A stretch of 64,000 nucleotides of DNA from Frateuria_A sp051900415 (GTDB lineage Bacteria; Pseudomonadota; Gammaproteobacteria; Xanthomonadales; Rhodanobacteraceae), in the NCBI RefSeq assembly GCF_051900415.1, contig NZ_JBHZGL010000003.1:62001-126000 (forward strand). The letters run 5' to 3'. Of the stretch, positions 35,483-43,502 are shown piece after piece. The number at the start of each line of letters is the position of its first letter. The stretch's first letter is position 1. A program made the translations under genes and the position numbers. Under the pieces are notes generated by a model. That model was not told where the DNA came from. It saw nothing but the letters and a program-made list of their open reading frames with translations, and ran no database searches.

Positions 35483-35741
35483 GACGGAACTCCTGGCTTG
35501 AGCTTTGAAGCGGCTGGGGAGACAGCATTGCGGCGGCCAAGCGCGCGCAAAGGCCCGTGATTATCGCAAATACCGCGCCATGCGTCCTCGCGGCGCTCGA
35601 GGTTTGGCGGGTTGGCTGGGTAGTGCGTTCGCGCGGCGCGGGCGAGCGGGGCGGCTAGAATGGTCGGGATGAGCCGACCTTCCCGCCGTTGGCCGCCAAG
35701 CATGCGACGGCCCGTCCTTCCGCACAAACGCTTTTGGTGAC

Positions 35742-36668
35742 ATGCAGCATTCGATGATTTCGACGGCGCTCTCTGCGGTATCGCTGCGCGACCTGGCGCT
35801 GGTCCAGGCCGTGCATCGGCACGGCAGCTTCAACAGCGCCGCGCGGGCCATGCACATCAGTCCGTCGGGCTTGTCCCATCAGGTGCAGAAGGTCGAACAG
35901 GCGCTGGGCGCGCCGCTGTTCGAGCGCGGCGGTCGGCGCATCGTGCCGACCGCGGGCGGGCAGCGGCTGCTGGAGCGGATCGACGCGGTGCTGGATGCGG
36001 CCGAGCATCTGCAGCAGGCGGCCCGCGCCGGCACGGTCGCCTTTGGCGGCGAGCTGCGCCTGGGCGTGCCGGCCTCGCTCGGCCCCTACCTGCTTCCGCA
36101 TCTGGTCGAACCGTTCCCGCTGCATTTCCCGGCGGCCCGGCTGAGCCTGTCCGAAGGCAAGCCGCGCGGGTTGCTGCGCCGCCTGCACGAGGGCGAGCTG
36201 GATGCCGTGCTGGCGCCGCCGGCCAACGCCCCCAGCGGTATTGCCACCCGGCCGTTGTTCGCCGAACCGTGGCAGGTGCTGTTCCGGGCCGACCACCCGC
36301 TGGCTGGCCGCGCCAGCGTGTCGCTGGACGAGCTGGACGAGGCCGAGGCCACGCTGATGGCCGAGAGCCACCCGGATGGCATCGACGGGCAGGGTGGCCA
36401 CGGTGGACACGTGCAGGACGTGAGCCTGGAGAGCCTGGCTGCACTGGTCGGCCTGCGTGGCGGCTATGCGCTGGTGCCTGCGCTGGCGCGCGAGCGGCTG
36501 GCTTCCAAGCCCGAACTCACGGTGGTGCCGCTGGAAGGCGCGGTGCCGGGCCGGCAAATCGCGCTGTACTGGCGAGAGGCGTCTCCCTGGCATGCGGACA
36601 TCCAGGCGTTCGCCGAGCTGCTCTGCAAGGTGGCGCAGCAGCGCCCCGGATTGGCCGTGAACCTGTAG
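35742..36668 (+). CDS. LysR regulator related to OxyR but without its redox cysteines
   Basis: This 308-residue protein has the LysR helix-turn-helix (residues 14-70, GSFNSAARAMHISPSGLSHQVQKVEQALG). The effector domain aligns well with OxyR, with VSLESLAALVGLRGGYALVPALA. However, the segment at residues 206-223 (MAESHPDGIDGQGGHGGH) takes the place of the OxyR redox loop, and neither OxyR cysteine is present; the only cysteine is near the C-terminus. The segment is rich in His and Gly and may bind metal. It is divergent from acnA, so iron- or redox-linked control of the TCA cycle is plausible. Its TAG stop is formed by the repeat at 36664. Confidence 0.88.
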   Translation: MQHSMISTALSAVSLRDLALVQAVHRHGSFNSAARAMHISPSGLSHQVQKVEQALGAPLFERGGRRIVPTAGGQRLLERIDAVLDAAEHLQQAARAGTVAFGGELRLGVPASLGPYLLPHLVEPFPLHFPAARLSLSEGKPRGLLRRLHEGELDAVLAPPANAPSGIATRPLFAEPWQVLFRADHPLAGRASVSLDELDEAEATLMAESHPDGIDGQGGHGGHVQDVSLESLAALVGLRGGYALVPALARERLASKPELTVVPLEGAVPGRQIALYWREASPWHADIQAFAELLCKVAQQRPGLAVNL

Positions 36669-36738
36669 GAGCCCGCTTGCGGGCGATGCTCTTGCGAATG
36701 CCTGGCCAGGAGCATCGCCCGCAAGCGGGCTCCTACAG
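36664..36738. repeat. Dispersed repeat, family B (GTAGGAGCCCGC...)
   Basis: Inverted arms TGTAGGAGCCCGCTTGCG and its complement near 36718-36737 enclose GGGCGATGCTC and its complement. It is a complete hairpin of about 74 bases. It provides the TAG stop of the LysR gene and lies before hflD in a convergent arrangement. A second full copy is at 54853. It may terminate both. Confidence 0.85.
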
Positions 36739-36750
36739 GGACTTTCCGGC

Positions 36751-37374
36751 TCAGCCGTTGTCCAGCGTCACTCCGGTCAGCAGCCCCCGCGCCAGCATGC
36801 TGCACTGGCGGCGGTTGAGGACGATCTGCCACTGCCGCCCGCCGACCTGCCGCCACAGCACGGCGGACCGTACGGCCGCCAGCAGGTTGGCGCGCACCTT
36901 TTCCACCACCGCCGGCTGCTGCAGGAACTGCGGATTGCCGCTGACCATCACGCGCGGGCTCAGCGTCGACAGGGTGGAGGCGTAGAGATCGGCCAGGCGT
37001 CGGACCACTTGCGGGGAGTCCTGCCCGAAATGGTCGACCTGCCGCTTCGCCGCAACGATGCCCTCCTGCAGTTTGGCGGTGAGCTCGGGACGGCGGGCCA
37101 GGCTGCGTTCCAGCCGCATGACGGTGACCGCCATCCGGGTCAGCCCCATGTCGCGACTGCTGTCATCGAGCTGGCCGATCAGGTTGCGCAGACCCAGCCG
37201 TACGCCGCCTACGCCTCCGTAGACGGCAGCCACCGAGGGCGCGTCGATACGGAACACACTGGCCACGCTCGACTCCATCGCGCCCTCGTCGCAGCGTCCC
37301 TGGTTGGCCAGCTGCTGTGCCAGCCCTGCCGCCTGGAACAGGCCGGCCAGCGCGAGCACGCGAGGTTCATTCAT
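36751..37374 (-). CDS. hflD: High frequency lysogenization protein HflD homologue
   Basis: This 207-residue protein has HflD-type all-helical sequence: MNEPRVLALAGLFQAAGLAQQLANQGRCDEGAMESSVASVFR start, then VYGGVGGVRLGLRNLIGQL and the closing VRSAVLWRQVGGRQWQIVLNRRQ. HflD is a peripheral membrane protein; in E. coli it counteracts CII and is encoded between mnmA and purB. The ATG at 37374 overlaps the mnmA stop in ATGA, so the gene follows mnmA with translational coupling, as in E. coli. The C-terminal part carries a few unusual residues (LDNG). Function in this organism is unknown beyond this linkage. Confidence 0.92.
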   Translation of the reverse strand: MNEPRVLALAGLFQAAGLAQQLANQGRCDEGAMESSVASVFRIDAPSVAAVYGGVGGVRLGLRNLIGQLDDSSRDMGLTRMAVTVMRLERSLARRPELTAKLQEGIVAAKRQVDHFGQDSPQVVRRLADLYASTLSTLSPRVMVSGNPQFLQQPAVVEKVRANLLAAVRSAVLWRQVGGRQWQIVLNRRQCSMLARGLLTGVTLDNG

Positions 37375-38507
37375 GGCGAGGGTGTCGAGCACGTCTGAAG
37401 GTCCTGCGGGAAGGGGGAAAGACCACCGTACGGCGCGTCGGTGGCCGCGATCACGGCGCCGCCCAGGCAGGCCTCGCCGTCGTAGAACACCACCGACTGG
37501 CCCGGGGTGACCGCACGCTGGGGTTCGTCGAAGTACACCTCCAGGCCGGCGCCTGACACCTGGACCTCGCATGCCTGGTCCGCTTGCCGGTAGCGGGTCT
37601 TGGCGGTGCAGCGGAACGAGGTCGCCGGAGCCATGCCGGCGACCCAGGTCGGCGCTTCGGCCCGCAGCTTTTTCGATTGCAGCCAGTGGTTCTCGCCGCC
37701 CTGCGCCACGTAGAGCACGTTTGCCGCCACGTCTTTTCCAACCACGTACCACGGCTCGCTGCGCATGCCCTGGCGCCCGCCGATGCCCAGTCCATTCCGC
37801 TGGCCCAGCGTGTAATACATGGTGCCCTGGTGTTCGCCCACCAAGGTCCCTTCCGGGGTGCGCATCTCGCCGGGACGGGCTGGAATGTACTGCGCCAGGA
37901 AGCTGCGGAAGTCGCGCTCGCCAATGAAGCAGATGCCGGTCGAATCCTTCTTGGCGTGCGTGGGCAGGTCGGCGGCACGGGCCAACTCGCGCACCTGCGA
38001 TTTCTCGATCTCGCCGACGGGGAACAGCGTGGACGCCAGTTGCCGCTGGCCCAGCGCGTGCAGGAAGTAGGTCTGGTCCTTGCCCGCGTCCACCGCACGC
38101 AGCAGGCGGTACTGGCCGTCGCGCTCGTCGACGCGCGCGTAGTGCCCGGTGGCAATCTTCTCTGCGCCCAGCGCGCGCGCCTCGTCCAGGAACGTCTTGA
38201 ACTTGATCTCGCGGTTGCACAGCACGTCCGGGTTGGGCGTGCGCCCGGCGCGGTACTCGGCCAGGAAGTGCTCGAAGACGCCTTCCCAGTACTCGCCGGC
38301 GAAGTTGCGTGCGTGAAAGGGGATACCCAGGCGCCCGCAGACGGCCAGGGCGTCCTTGCGGTCGGCGTCGGCGCTGCACGGCCCGTCGCGGTCGTCTTCT
38401 TCCCAGTTCTGCATGAACAGGCCTTCGACCTCGTGGCCGGCCTGCTGGAGCAGCAGCGCGGCGACCGACGAGTCGACCCCGCCGGAGACGCCCAACATCA
38501 CCTTCAT
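37371..38507 (-). CDS. mnmA: tRNA-specific 2-thiouridylase MnmA
   Basis: This 378-residue protein has the PP-loop SGGVDSS (8-14), the nucleophilic cysteine C97 in PNPDVLCNREIKF and the second catalytic cysteine C193 in STGICFIGER. MnmA thiolates U34 of tRNA for Lys, Glu and Gln using sulfur from IscS via TusE. It sits between a Nudix hydrolase and hflD, with ATGA overlaps at both ends, as in many gammaproteobacteria. The start MKVMLGVS at 38507 overlaps the Nudix stop. The three genes form a translationally coupled operon. Confidence 0.97.
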   Translation of the reverse strand: MKVMLGVSGGVDSSVAALLLQQAGHEVEGLFMQNWEEDDRDGPCSADADRKDALAVCGRLGIPFHARNFAGEYWEGVFEHFLAEYRAGRTPNPDVLCNREIKFKTFLDEARALGAEKIATGHYARVDERDGQYRLLRAVDAGKDQTYFLHALGQRQLASTLFPVGEIEKSQVRELARAADLPTHAKKDSTGICFIGERDFRSFLAQYIPARPGEMRTPEGTLVGEHQGTMYYTLGQRNGLGIGGRQGMRSEPWYVVGKDVAANVLYVAQGGENHWLQSKKLRAEAPTWVAGMAPATSFRCTAKTRYRQADQACEVQVSGAGLEVYFDEPQRAVTPGQSVVFYDGEACLGGAVIAATDAPYGGLSPFPQDLQTCSTPSP

Positions 38508-38992
38508 GGCAGGTCTGGCTCCCCAAGCAGACTGGACAGTACGTCCAGCGGCAGGCGCCGCCCCGCCAGCCAGGCGTCGATGCTGAGCAGCACCATCGGG
38601 CTGCGCAGGCGGTCGCCGAGCGCAGCGATCTCCGCGCGGGTCAGCCAGACGGCGCGACGGATCCCCGCGTCCAGCGGCCGGTGCGCATCGTGCGCCACCG
38701 CGCGCGCGGCAAAACTGAAGCGCACCACGCCCTCGCCATGCTCGGTACTGCGCCACTGGTGCACGCCCAGGAAGTGTTCCACCTGGATCGTCCAGCCGGT
38801 CTCCTCCAGCGTCTCGCGTACGGCGGCCCGCAGCAGGCTCTCGCCGTCGTCCAGGTGGCCGGCCGGCTGGTTGTAGACGAGGCGACCGCCGACTTCCTCC
38901 TCGACCATCAGGTAATGCTCGCCGCGCGCCACCACGCAGGCGACGGTGACGTGGGGGCGCCAGACGGACGAGGCGGGGGAGGTGACGGACAT
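38504..38992 (-). CDS. nudJ: Nudix hydrolase, NudJ-like
   Basis: This 162-residue protein has the full Nudix box GHLDDGESLLRAAVRETLEE (residues 45-64) continued by TGW to 67, matching GX5EX7REUXEEXGU. NudJ hydrolyses the pyrophosphate linkage of several nucleotides and, in E. coli, lies just upstream of mnmA. The N-terminal WRPHVTVACVVARGEHYLMVEE is typical. It overlaps mnmA in ATGA and is the first gene of the operon nudJ-mnmA-hflD. It is divergent from clpS; the gap between carries the clpS promoter. Confidence 0.93.
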   Translation of the reverse strand: MSVTSPASSVWRPHVTVACVVARGEHYLMVEEEVGGRLVYNQPAGHLDDGESLLRAAVRETLEETGWTIQVEHFLGVHQWRSTEHGEGVVRFSFAARAVAHDAHRPLDAGIRRAVWLTRAEIAALGDRLRSPMVLLSIDAWLAGRRLPLDVLSSLLGEPDLP

Positions 38993-39065
38993 CGGGGAGG
39001 GGAGGGCTGGAAATGCGCCATTGTGCCATCACCTAAACGGGTCGCGTCCTGCACGACGGCGCGAC

Positions 39066-39093
39066 TTAGGCTGCATCCATCGCGGCGTATACT
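39066..39093 (+). promoter_or_regulatory. Candidate sigma-70 promoter of clpS-clpA
   Basis: TTAGGC at 39066-39071 and TATACT at 39088-39093 are separated by 16 bases and lie about 29 bases upstream of the clpS ATG at 39122. The -10 box is near-consensus. Confidence 0.5.
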
Positions 39094-39121
39094 CCGTACC
39101 AGTACAAAGTCCCCACGAGCA

Positions 39122-39448
39122 ATGGCCCACGAACCCGAACACGACCCCGGCAGCGGACACGGCCTGGCCGTCGAGACCAGCCGTCCGGAACTGGCACGGC
39201 CGCCACTTTTTCAAGTTGTGCTGCTGAATGACGATTTCACTCCCATGGACTTCGTGGTCGAGGTGCTGCGCGGCTTTTTTGCCATGGACCAGGAGCGCGC
39301 GGTGCAGGTGATGCTGCACGTGCATACCCGCGGCAAGGGCGTGTGCGGCGTCTTCACCCGCGAGGTGGCGGAGACGAAAGTGACGCAGGTGAACGAGTAC
39401 TCACGGACTCATCAGCATCCCTTGTTGTGCACTATGGAAAAGCTATGA
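39122..39448 (+). CDS. clpS: ATP-dependent Clp protease adaptor protein ClpS
   Basis: This 108-residue adaptor has the ClpS fold: LFQVVLLNDDFTPMDFVVEVL near residue 28, AVQVMLHVHTRGKGVCGVFTREVAETKV and HPLLCTMEKL at the end. ClpS binds N-degron substrates and hands them to ClpA. The ATG at 39122 starts MAHEPEHDPGSGHGLAVE, a flexible N-terminus. It is 64 bases before clpA, and the two form the usual clpS-clpA unit followed on the opposite strand by infA. No separate terminator is seen between clpS and clpA. Confidence 0.97.
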   Translation: MAHEPEHDPGSGHGLAVETSRPELARPPLFQVVLLNDDFTPMDFVVEVLRGFFAMDQERAVQVMLHVHTRGKGVCGVFTREVAETKVTQVNEYSRTHQHPLLCTMEKL

Positions 39449-39512
39449 GCGGCCCCATCTTGTAGCCATCGCGGCTAGGCCGCCCTGTCATTCCCCAGCG
39501 GAGAAGGTCCGG

Positions 39513-41783
39513 ATGTTCAGCAAGGATCTCGAAGTCACCATCGGCCACTGCTACAAGCAGGCCCGTGAGCAGCGCCACGAGTTCATGACCGTGGAGCACC
39601 TGTTGCTCGCCCTCACCGAAAACCAGTCCGCGCTGGGCGCCTTGCGCGCCTGCGGCGTGGACCTGCCGCGGCTGTCGGCCGAGCTCGAGCGGATCATCGC
39701 CGAGACCGTGCCGGTGCTGCCCCACGGGGACGAGCGCGACACCCAGCCGACGCTCGGCTTCCAGCGCGTGCTCCAGCGCGCGGTCTACCACGTGCAATCC
39801 TCCGGCCGAAAGGAGGTCACCGGCGCCAACGTGCTGGTGGCGATCTTCGGCGAGAAGGATTCCCACGCCGTCTACTTCCTGCATCAGCAGGAGATCACCC
39901 GGCTGGACGTGGTCAACTACATCTCGCACGGCATCGCCAAGATCGGCGACGAGCCGAGCACCGGCATGCCCGGCAGCGAGCGCGAGGGCGAGGAGGGTGC
40001 CGACAGCAAGGGCAACCCCCTCAGCGAGTACGCCACCAACCTCAACGACCTGGCGCTGGAAGGCAAGATCGATCCGCTGATCGGCCGCCAGGACGAGATC
40101 GAGCGCACCATCCAGGTGCTCTGCCGCCGGCGCAAGAACAACCCGCTTTACGTGGGTGACGCGGGCGTCGGCAAGACCGCGTTGGCGGAGGGCCTGGCCA
40201 AGCGCATCGTCGAGGGCGAAGTCCCGGAGGTGTTGGAGAGCGCGGTGATCTGGTCGCTCGACCTGGGCGCCCTGGTCGCCGGCACCAAGTACCGCGGTGA
40301 CTTCGAAAAGCGCCTCAAGGCGGTGATCACCCAGCTCAAGAAGCAGCCGGGCGCGATCCTGTTCATCGACGAGATCCACACCATCATCGGTGCGGGCTCC
40401 GCCTCTGGCGGCACGATGGACGCGTCCAACCTGATCAAGCCGATGCTGGCGTCGGGCGAGCTGCGCTGCATCGGTTCGACCACGTTCCAGGAATTCCGCG
40501 GGATCTTCGAGAAGGATCGCGCGCTGGCCCGCCGCTTCCAGAAGATCGACGTGGTCGAGCCCACCGTGGCCGACAGCATCGAGATCCTCAAGGGCCTGAA
40601 GACGCGCTTCGAGGAGCACCACAACGTCGCCTACACCAACGAGGCGCTGAAGGCCGCGGTGGACCTGTCGGTCAAGCACATCCCCGACCGCCTGCTGCCG
40701 GACAAGGCCATCGACGTCATCGACGAGGCCGGCGCACGCCAGCGCCTGCTGCCCGAGGACCAGCGCACCGGCACCATCGACGTGCCGGAGGTCGAGTACA
40801 TCGTCGCCAAGATGGCGCGCATCCCTGCCAAGCAGGTGTCGGCCTCGGACCGCGACGTGCTGAAGAACCTCGAGCGCAACCTCAAGATGGTGGTGTTCGG
40901 GCAGGACCAGGCGATCGAGGCGCTGGCCGCGTCGATCAAGATGGCCCGCTCGGGCCTGGCCGACCCGACCAAGCCGATCGGCAGCTTCCTGCTGGCCGGT
41001 CCCACCGGTGTCGGCAAGACCGAGGTGACCAAGCAGCTCGCGTTGCAGCTCGGCATCGAGATGATCCGCTTCGACATGTCCGAGTACATGGAAGCGCATT
41101 CGGTGTCGCGCCTAGTCGGTGCACCTCCGGGCTACGTCGGCTTTGACCAGGGCGGCCTGCTGACCGAAGCGGTGACCAAGCACCCGCACGCCGTGCTGCT
41201 GCTGGACGAGATCGAGAAAGCGCACCCGGACGTGTTCAACATCCTGCTGCAGGTGATGGACCGTGGCGTGCTGACCGACACCAACGGCCGCGAGGCGAAC
41301 TTCAAGAACGTGATCCTGGTGATGACCACCAATGCCGGCGCGCAGCAGGCGTCGCGCCGCAGCATCGGCTTCGTCAAGCAGGATCATGCGACCGACTCGC
41401 TGGAAACCATCCGCAAGATGTTCACGCCCGAGTTCCGCAACCGCCTGGACGCCGTCATCCAGTTCCATGCGCTGGACTTCGAGCACATTCTGCGCGTGGT
41501 CGACAAGTTCCTGATCGAGCTGGAAGCGCAGCTGGCCGACAAGCACGTCAGCCTGGATGTCGATGCCGACGCCCGCCGCTGGCTGGCCGAGCACGGCTTC
41601 GACCCGCAGATGGGCGCGCGTCCGATGGCGCGTGTCATCCAGGAGAAGGTCAAGCGGGCGCTGGCGGACGAGCTGCTGTTCGGCAAGTTGTCCGAGGGCG
41701 GCAAGGTGCTGCTGAGCGTGCGCGACGGCGAGCTGCACGTTGAGACCGAAACGGCGGAGAAGATGCCGGTCGTGGTGGAGTGA
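39513..41783 (+). CDS. clpA: ATP-dependent Clp protease ATP-binding subunit ClpA
   Basis: This 756-residue AAA+ unfoldase has the Clp N-domain (residues 1-145), a first ATPase with Walker A GDAGVGKT (215-222) and a second with GPTGVGKT (496-503). Between them is the usual linker, without the ClpB middle coiled coil. The C-terminal IGF-type loop for ClpP binding reads GFVKQD-like RRSIGFVKQD near 612. ClpA with ClpS and ClpP degrades N-end-rule substrates. The length and domain order are those of E. coli ClpA. It is followed by a family C repeat and by the convergent infA. Confidence 0.98.
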   Translation: MFSKDLEVTIGHCYKQAREQRHEFMTVEHLLLALTENQSALGALRACGVDLPRLSAELERIIAETVPVLPHGDERDTQPTLGFQRVLQRAVYHVQSSGRKEVTGANVLVAIFGEKDSHAVYFLHQQEITRLDVVNYISHGIAKIGDEPSTGMPGSEREGEEGADSKGNPLSEYATNLNDLALEGKIDPLIGRQDEIERTIQVLCRRRKNNPLYVGDAGVGKTALAEGLAKRIVEGEVPEVLESAVIWSLDLGALVAGTKYRGDFEKRLKAVITQLKKQPGAILFIDEIHTIIGAGSASGGTMDASNLIKPMLASGELRCIGSTTFQEFRGIFEKDRALARRFQKIDVVEPTVADSIEILKGLKTRFEEHHNVAYTNEALKAAVDLSVKHIPDRLLPDKAIDVIDEAGARQRLLPEDQRTGTIDVPEVEYIVAKMARIPAKQVSASDRDVLKNLERNLKMVVFGQDQAIEALAASIKMARSGLADPTKPIGSFLLAGPTGVGKTEVTKQLALQLGIEMIRFDMSEYMEAHSVSRLVGAPPGYVGFDQGGLLTEAVTKHPHAVLLLDEIEKAHPDVFNILLQVMDRGVLTDTNGREANFKNVILVMTTNAGAQQASRRSIGFVKQDHATDSLETIRKMFTPEFRNRLDAVIQFHALDFEHILRVVDKFLIELEAQLADKHVSLDVDADARRWLAEHGFDPQMGARPMARVIQEKVKRALADELLFGKLSEGGKVLLSVRDGELHVETETAEKMPVVVE

Positions 41784-41835
41784 ACTTGGCTTCCCCCCTT
41801 CACGGGGGAGCTGGCCCGGTCGCGCTTCATGCCTT

Positions 41836-41906
41836 GTAGGAGCGCCCTTGGGCGCGACCGCGTGGGTCGATGCGACGTGCGGTCGCGCCCAAGGGCGCTC
41901 CTACGG
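41836..41906. repeat. Dispersed repeat, family C (GTAGGAGCGCCC...CGCGACCG)
   Basis: GTAGGAGCGCCCTTGGGCGCGACCG and its inverted copy GGTCGCGCCCAAGGGCGCTCCTACGG enclose about 20 bases. This complete hairpin follows clpA. Others are at 43436 and 51459. Confidence 0.85.
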
Positions 41907-41925
41907 CAAGCCGTCTGCCCACGAA

Positions 41926-41950
41926 AAAGGCCGCGCGATGCGCGGCCTTT
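41926..41950. terminator. Bidirectional terminator between clpA and infA
   Basis: AAAGGCCGCGC (41926-41936) pairs with GCGCGGCCTTT (41940-41950) over GAT. On the minus strand a T-run (TTTTTCG) follows, so it ends infA; on the plus strand TCCGTTTG is weaker. Confidence 0.85.
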
Positions 41951-41969
41951 CCGTTTGTCCCGGTGGCGC

Positions 41970-42188
41970 CTACTTCATTCGGTAGGTGATCCGCCCCTTG
42001 GTCAGGTCATAGGGAGTCATCTCGACCTTGACCTTGTCGCCCGTGAGGATGCGGATGTAGTGCTTGCGCATGCGGCCGGAAATGTGGGCGGTGATCACGT
42101 GCCCGTTTTCCAGCTGCACACGGAACATGGTGTTGGGCAGGGTCTCCTGGACCGTGCCTTCCATTTCGATGACGTCGTCTTTGGCCAT
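41970..42188 (-). CDS. infA: Translation initiation factor IF-1
   Basis: This 72-residue OB-fold protein is nearly identical to bacterial IF-1: MAKDDVIEMEGTVQETLPNTMFRV then HVITAHISGRMRKHYIRIL and LTKGRITYRMK. IF-1 binds the 30S A site during initiation. The ATG at 42188 is certain from family length. The gene is convergent with clpA, a very common arrangement in gammaproteobacteria, with the terminator at 41926-41950 between them. Confidence 0.98.
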   Translation of the reverse strand: MAKDDVIEMEGTVQETLPNTMFRVQLENGHVITAHISGRMRKHYIRILTGDKVKVEMTPYDLTKGRITYRMK

Positions 42189-42270
42189 GCGTTCCGGTGT
42201 GTAGGGCCCGGCCGTGGCGGCCGCGTAAGCGGGCAAGTATGCCACGTCCGGGCGCCTGATCAAAGGAAGC

Positions 42271-42555
42271 TCAGGCGGCGCCCCCGAAGTACTCGTCCAG
42301 CTTGCGCCGGATTTCCTGCTCCACCATGCCCTTGAGGGGCGAGAGCATCAGGCCGAGCTCGGCGGTGACGTGCACCGATTCGGGCGCCACCGCGATGCCG
42401 CCGCTCACGCCCGAGCGCGAGAACCGCAGGGTGTCGCCCTGCCACTGGCTCTGCATGTCGAACTTCTCGCGCATGCGCGCGGCGACCTTGTCGACCACGG
42501 CGCGGGCCTGGTCCAGCGGGAGGTTGTGCGGGCGGCGGATGTCGATCTTGGGCAT
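42271..42555 (-). CDS. Polyhydroxyalkanoic acid system (PHA_gran_rgn) family small protein
   Basis: This 94-residue protein matches the PHA granule-associated/PHA_gran_rgn family: MPKIDIRRPHNLPLDQARAVVDKVAARMREKFD then SGVSGGIAVAPESVHVTAELGLMLSPLKGMVEQEIRRKL. It binds to lipidic surfaces or membranes in relatives. The start is ATG at 42555 with the family N-terminus MPKI. It lies near infA without an evident functional link; no phaC or phaA gene is in the window. The role in this organism is unknown. Confidence 0.85.
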   Translation of the reverse strand: MPKIDIRRPHNLPLDQARAVVDKVAARMREKFDMQSQWQGDTLRFSRSGVSGGIAVAPESVHVTAELGLMLSPLKGMVEQEIRRKLDEYFGGAA

Positions 42556-42654
42556 GGAAAAGGCCTCCGTGTGGATCGCCCATCTTACGCGGCGTGCGCG
42601 AAGGAGAGGCCATGCATCTGCTAGAGTCCCGGCCATCTTTGGATCGGTCTTTAG

Positions 42655-43422
42655 ATGCGCATCGAGTTTCCCAATTCGGCTCGCGAGGAGTTCCGCTGGG
42701 CGCAGGTCGCTTTGCGCATCGGCAGCGCGCCGGACAACGACCTGGTGGTCTCGGCCCAGCAGGGCGCGGCGCACCACCTGCGCATCCTGCAGGACCGCCG
42801 CGGCTGGGTGCTCGAAGTGCTTTCGGGCGCGGGCCGCGTCTACGTCAACGCACGCCCCGTGCGCGAACGTGCGTTGCTGCGCGCCGGCGACATCCTGAGC
42901 CTCGGCGATTGCCGCATGCTGCTGTGCGCGGACGAGGCGCCAGCCACGCGCAAGCCGGTCACGCTTTCCGAGCAGGGCCGTTGTACCGCCGCCCTGCGCG
43001 CGGTCGCCGGGCCGTTGTCCGGGCGCGTGTTCCCCTTGCAGGAGCGGCTGGAGCTCGGCCCGCAGGGCGACCAGCCGCTCGAGTTGCCGCAAGCCGCGAC
43101 GGCCACGCTGGCGCTGTTCTGGAAGGAAGGCGAGCTGCGCGTGGCCGCCGGGCCGACGCCGCCGCGCTACCCCCTGCGGCTCAACGGCATGGCGGTGGAA
43201 CAGGCGGCGTTGCACCCGGGTGACCAACTCGGCATCGCCATGCACCGTTTCGTGGTCGACGCGCCCGGGTTGTTGCCCGCGCCGGCCGGTACGCCACCGG
43301 AACCGGCCGTCGAGCATCTGCCCGAGGACGAGGCCGGCCCCCGCGGCGAGGTGTGGTGGCTGATCGCCACGGCGGCGGTGCTGGCGTTCCTGATCGCGCT
43401 CATCCTGCTGGTGCGGTTCTGA
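42655..43422 (+). CDS. FHA-domain protein with C-terminal membrane anchor
   Basis: This 255-residue protein has an N-terminal FHA domain (residues 1-90) with the usual FHA-like order RIGSAPDNDLVV, HHLRILQDRRGWVLEVLSG and VYVNARPV, then a second, more diverged FHA-like region (100-205). A single hydrophobic segment WWLIATAAVLAFLIALILLV ends the protein (residues 234-253), giving a tail-anchored type with the FHA parts in the cytosol. FHA domains bind phosphothreonine, so it may collect Ser/Thr kinase substrates at the membrane. The DLVVS pattern lacks some of the canonical Ser/His residues, so phospho-binding is uncertain. No kinase gene is nearby. Confidence 0.8.
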   Translation: MRIEFPNSAREEFRWAQVALRIGSAPDNDLVVSAQQGAAHHLRILQDRRGWVLEVLSGAGRVYVNARPVRERALLRAGDILSLGDCRMLLCADEAPATRKPVTLSEQGRCTAALRAVAGPLSGRVFPLQERLELGPQGDQPLELPQAATATLALFWKEGELRVAAGPTPPRYPLRLNGMAVEQAALHPGDQLGIAMHRFVVDAPGLLPAPAGTPPEPAVEHLPEDEAGPRGEVWWLIATAAVLAFLIALILLVRF

Positions 43423-43435
43423 CCGCGGCATATCT

Positions 43436-43496
43436 GTAGGAGCGCACCTGTGCGCGACCGGGAGGCCCGCGGTCGCGCACAGGTGCGCTCCTACAG
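43436..43496. repeat. Dispersed repeat, family C
   Basis: GTAGGAGCGCACCTGTGCGCGACCG and its inverted copy, ending CTCCTACAG, enclose about 11 bases. This is the most compact copy of the family. It lies between the FHA gene and the ligase gene, which are convergent. Confidence 0.85.
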
Positions 43497-43502
43497 TGGG
43501 AC

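Noticed and set aside
35742..36668. Naming the LysR gene oxyR
   Set aside because: Both redox cysteines are missing, so peroxide sensing by disulfide formation is impossible.
39432..41099. A 555-codon open frame opposite clpA
   Set aside because: It is antisense to clpA and lacks any recognisable motif; third-position GC bias explains it.
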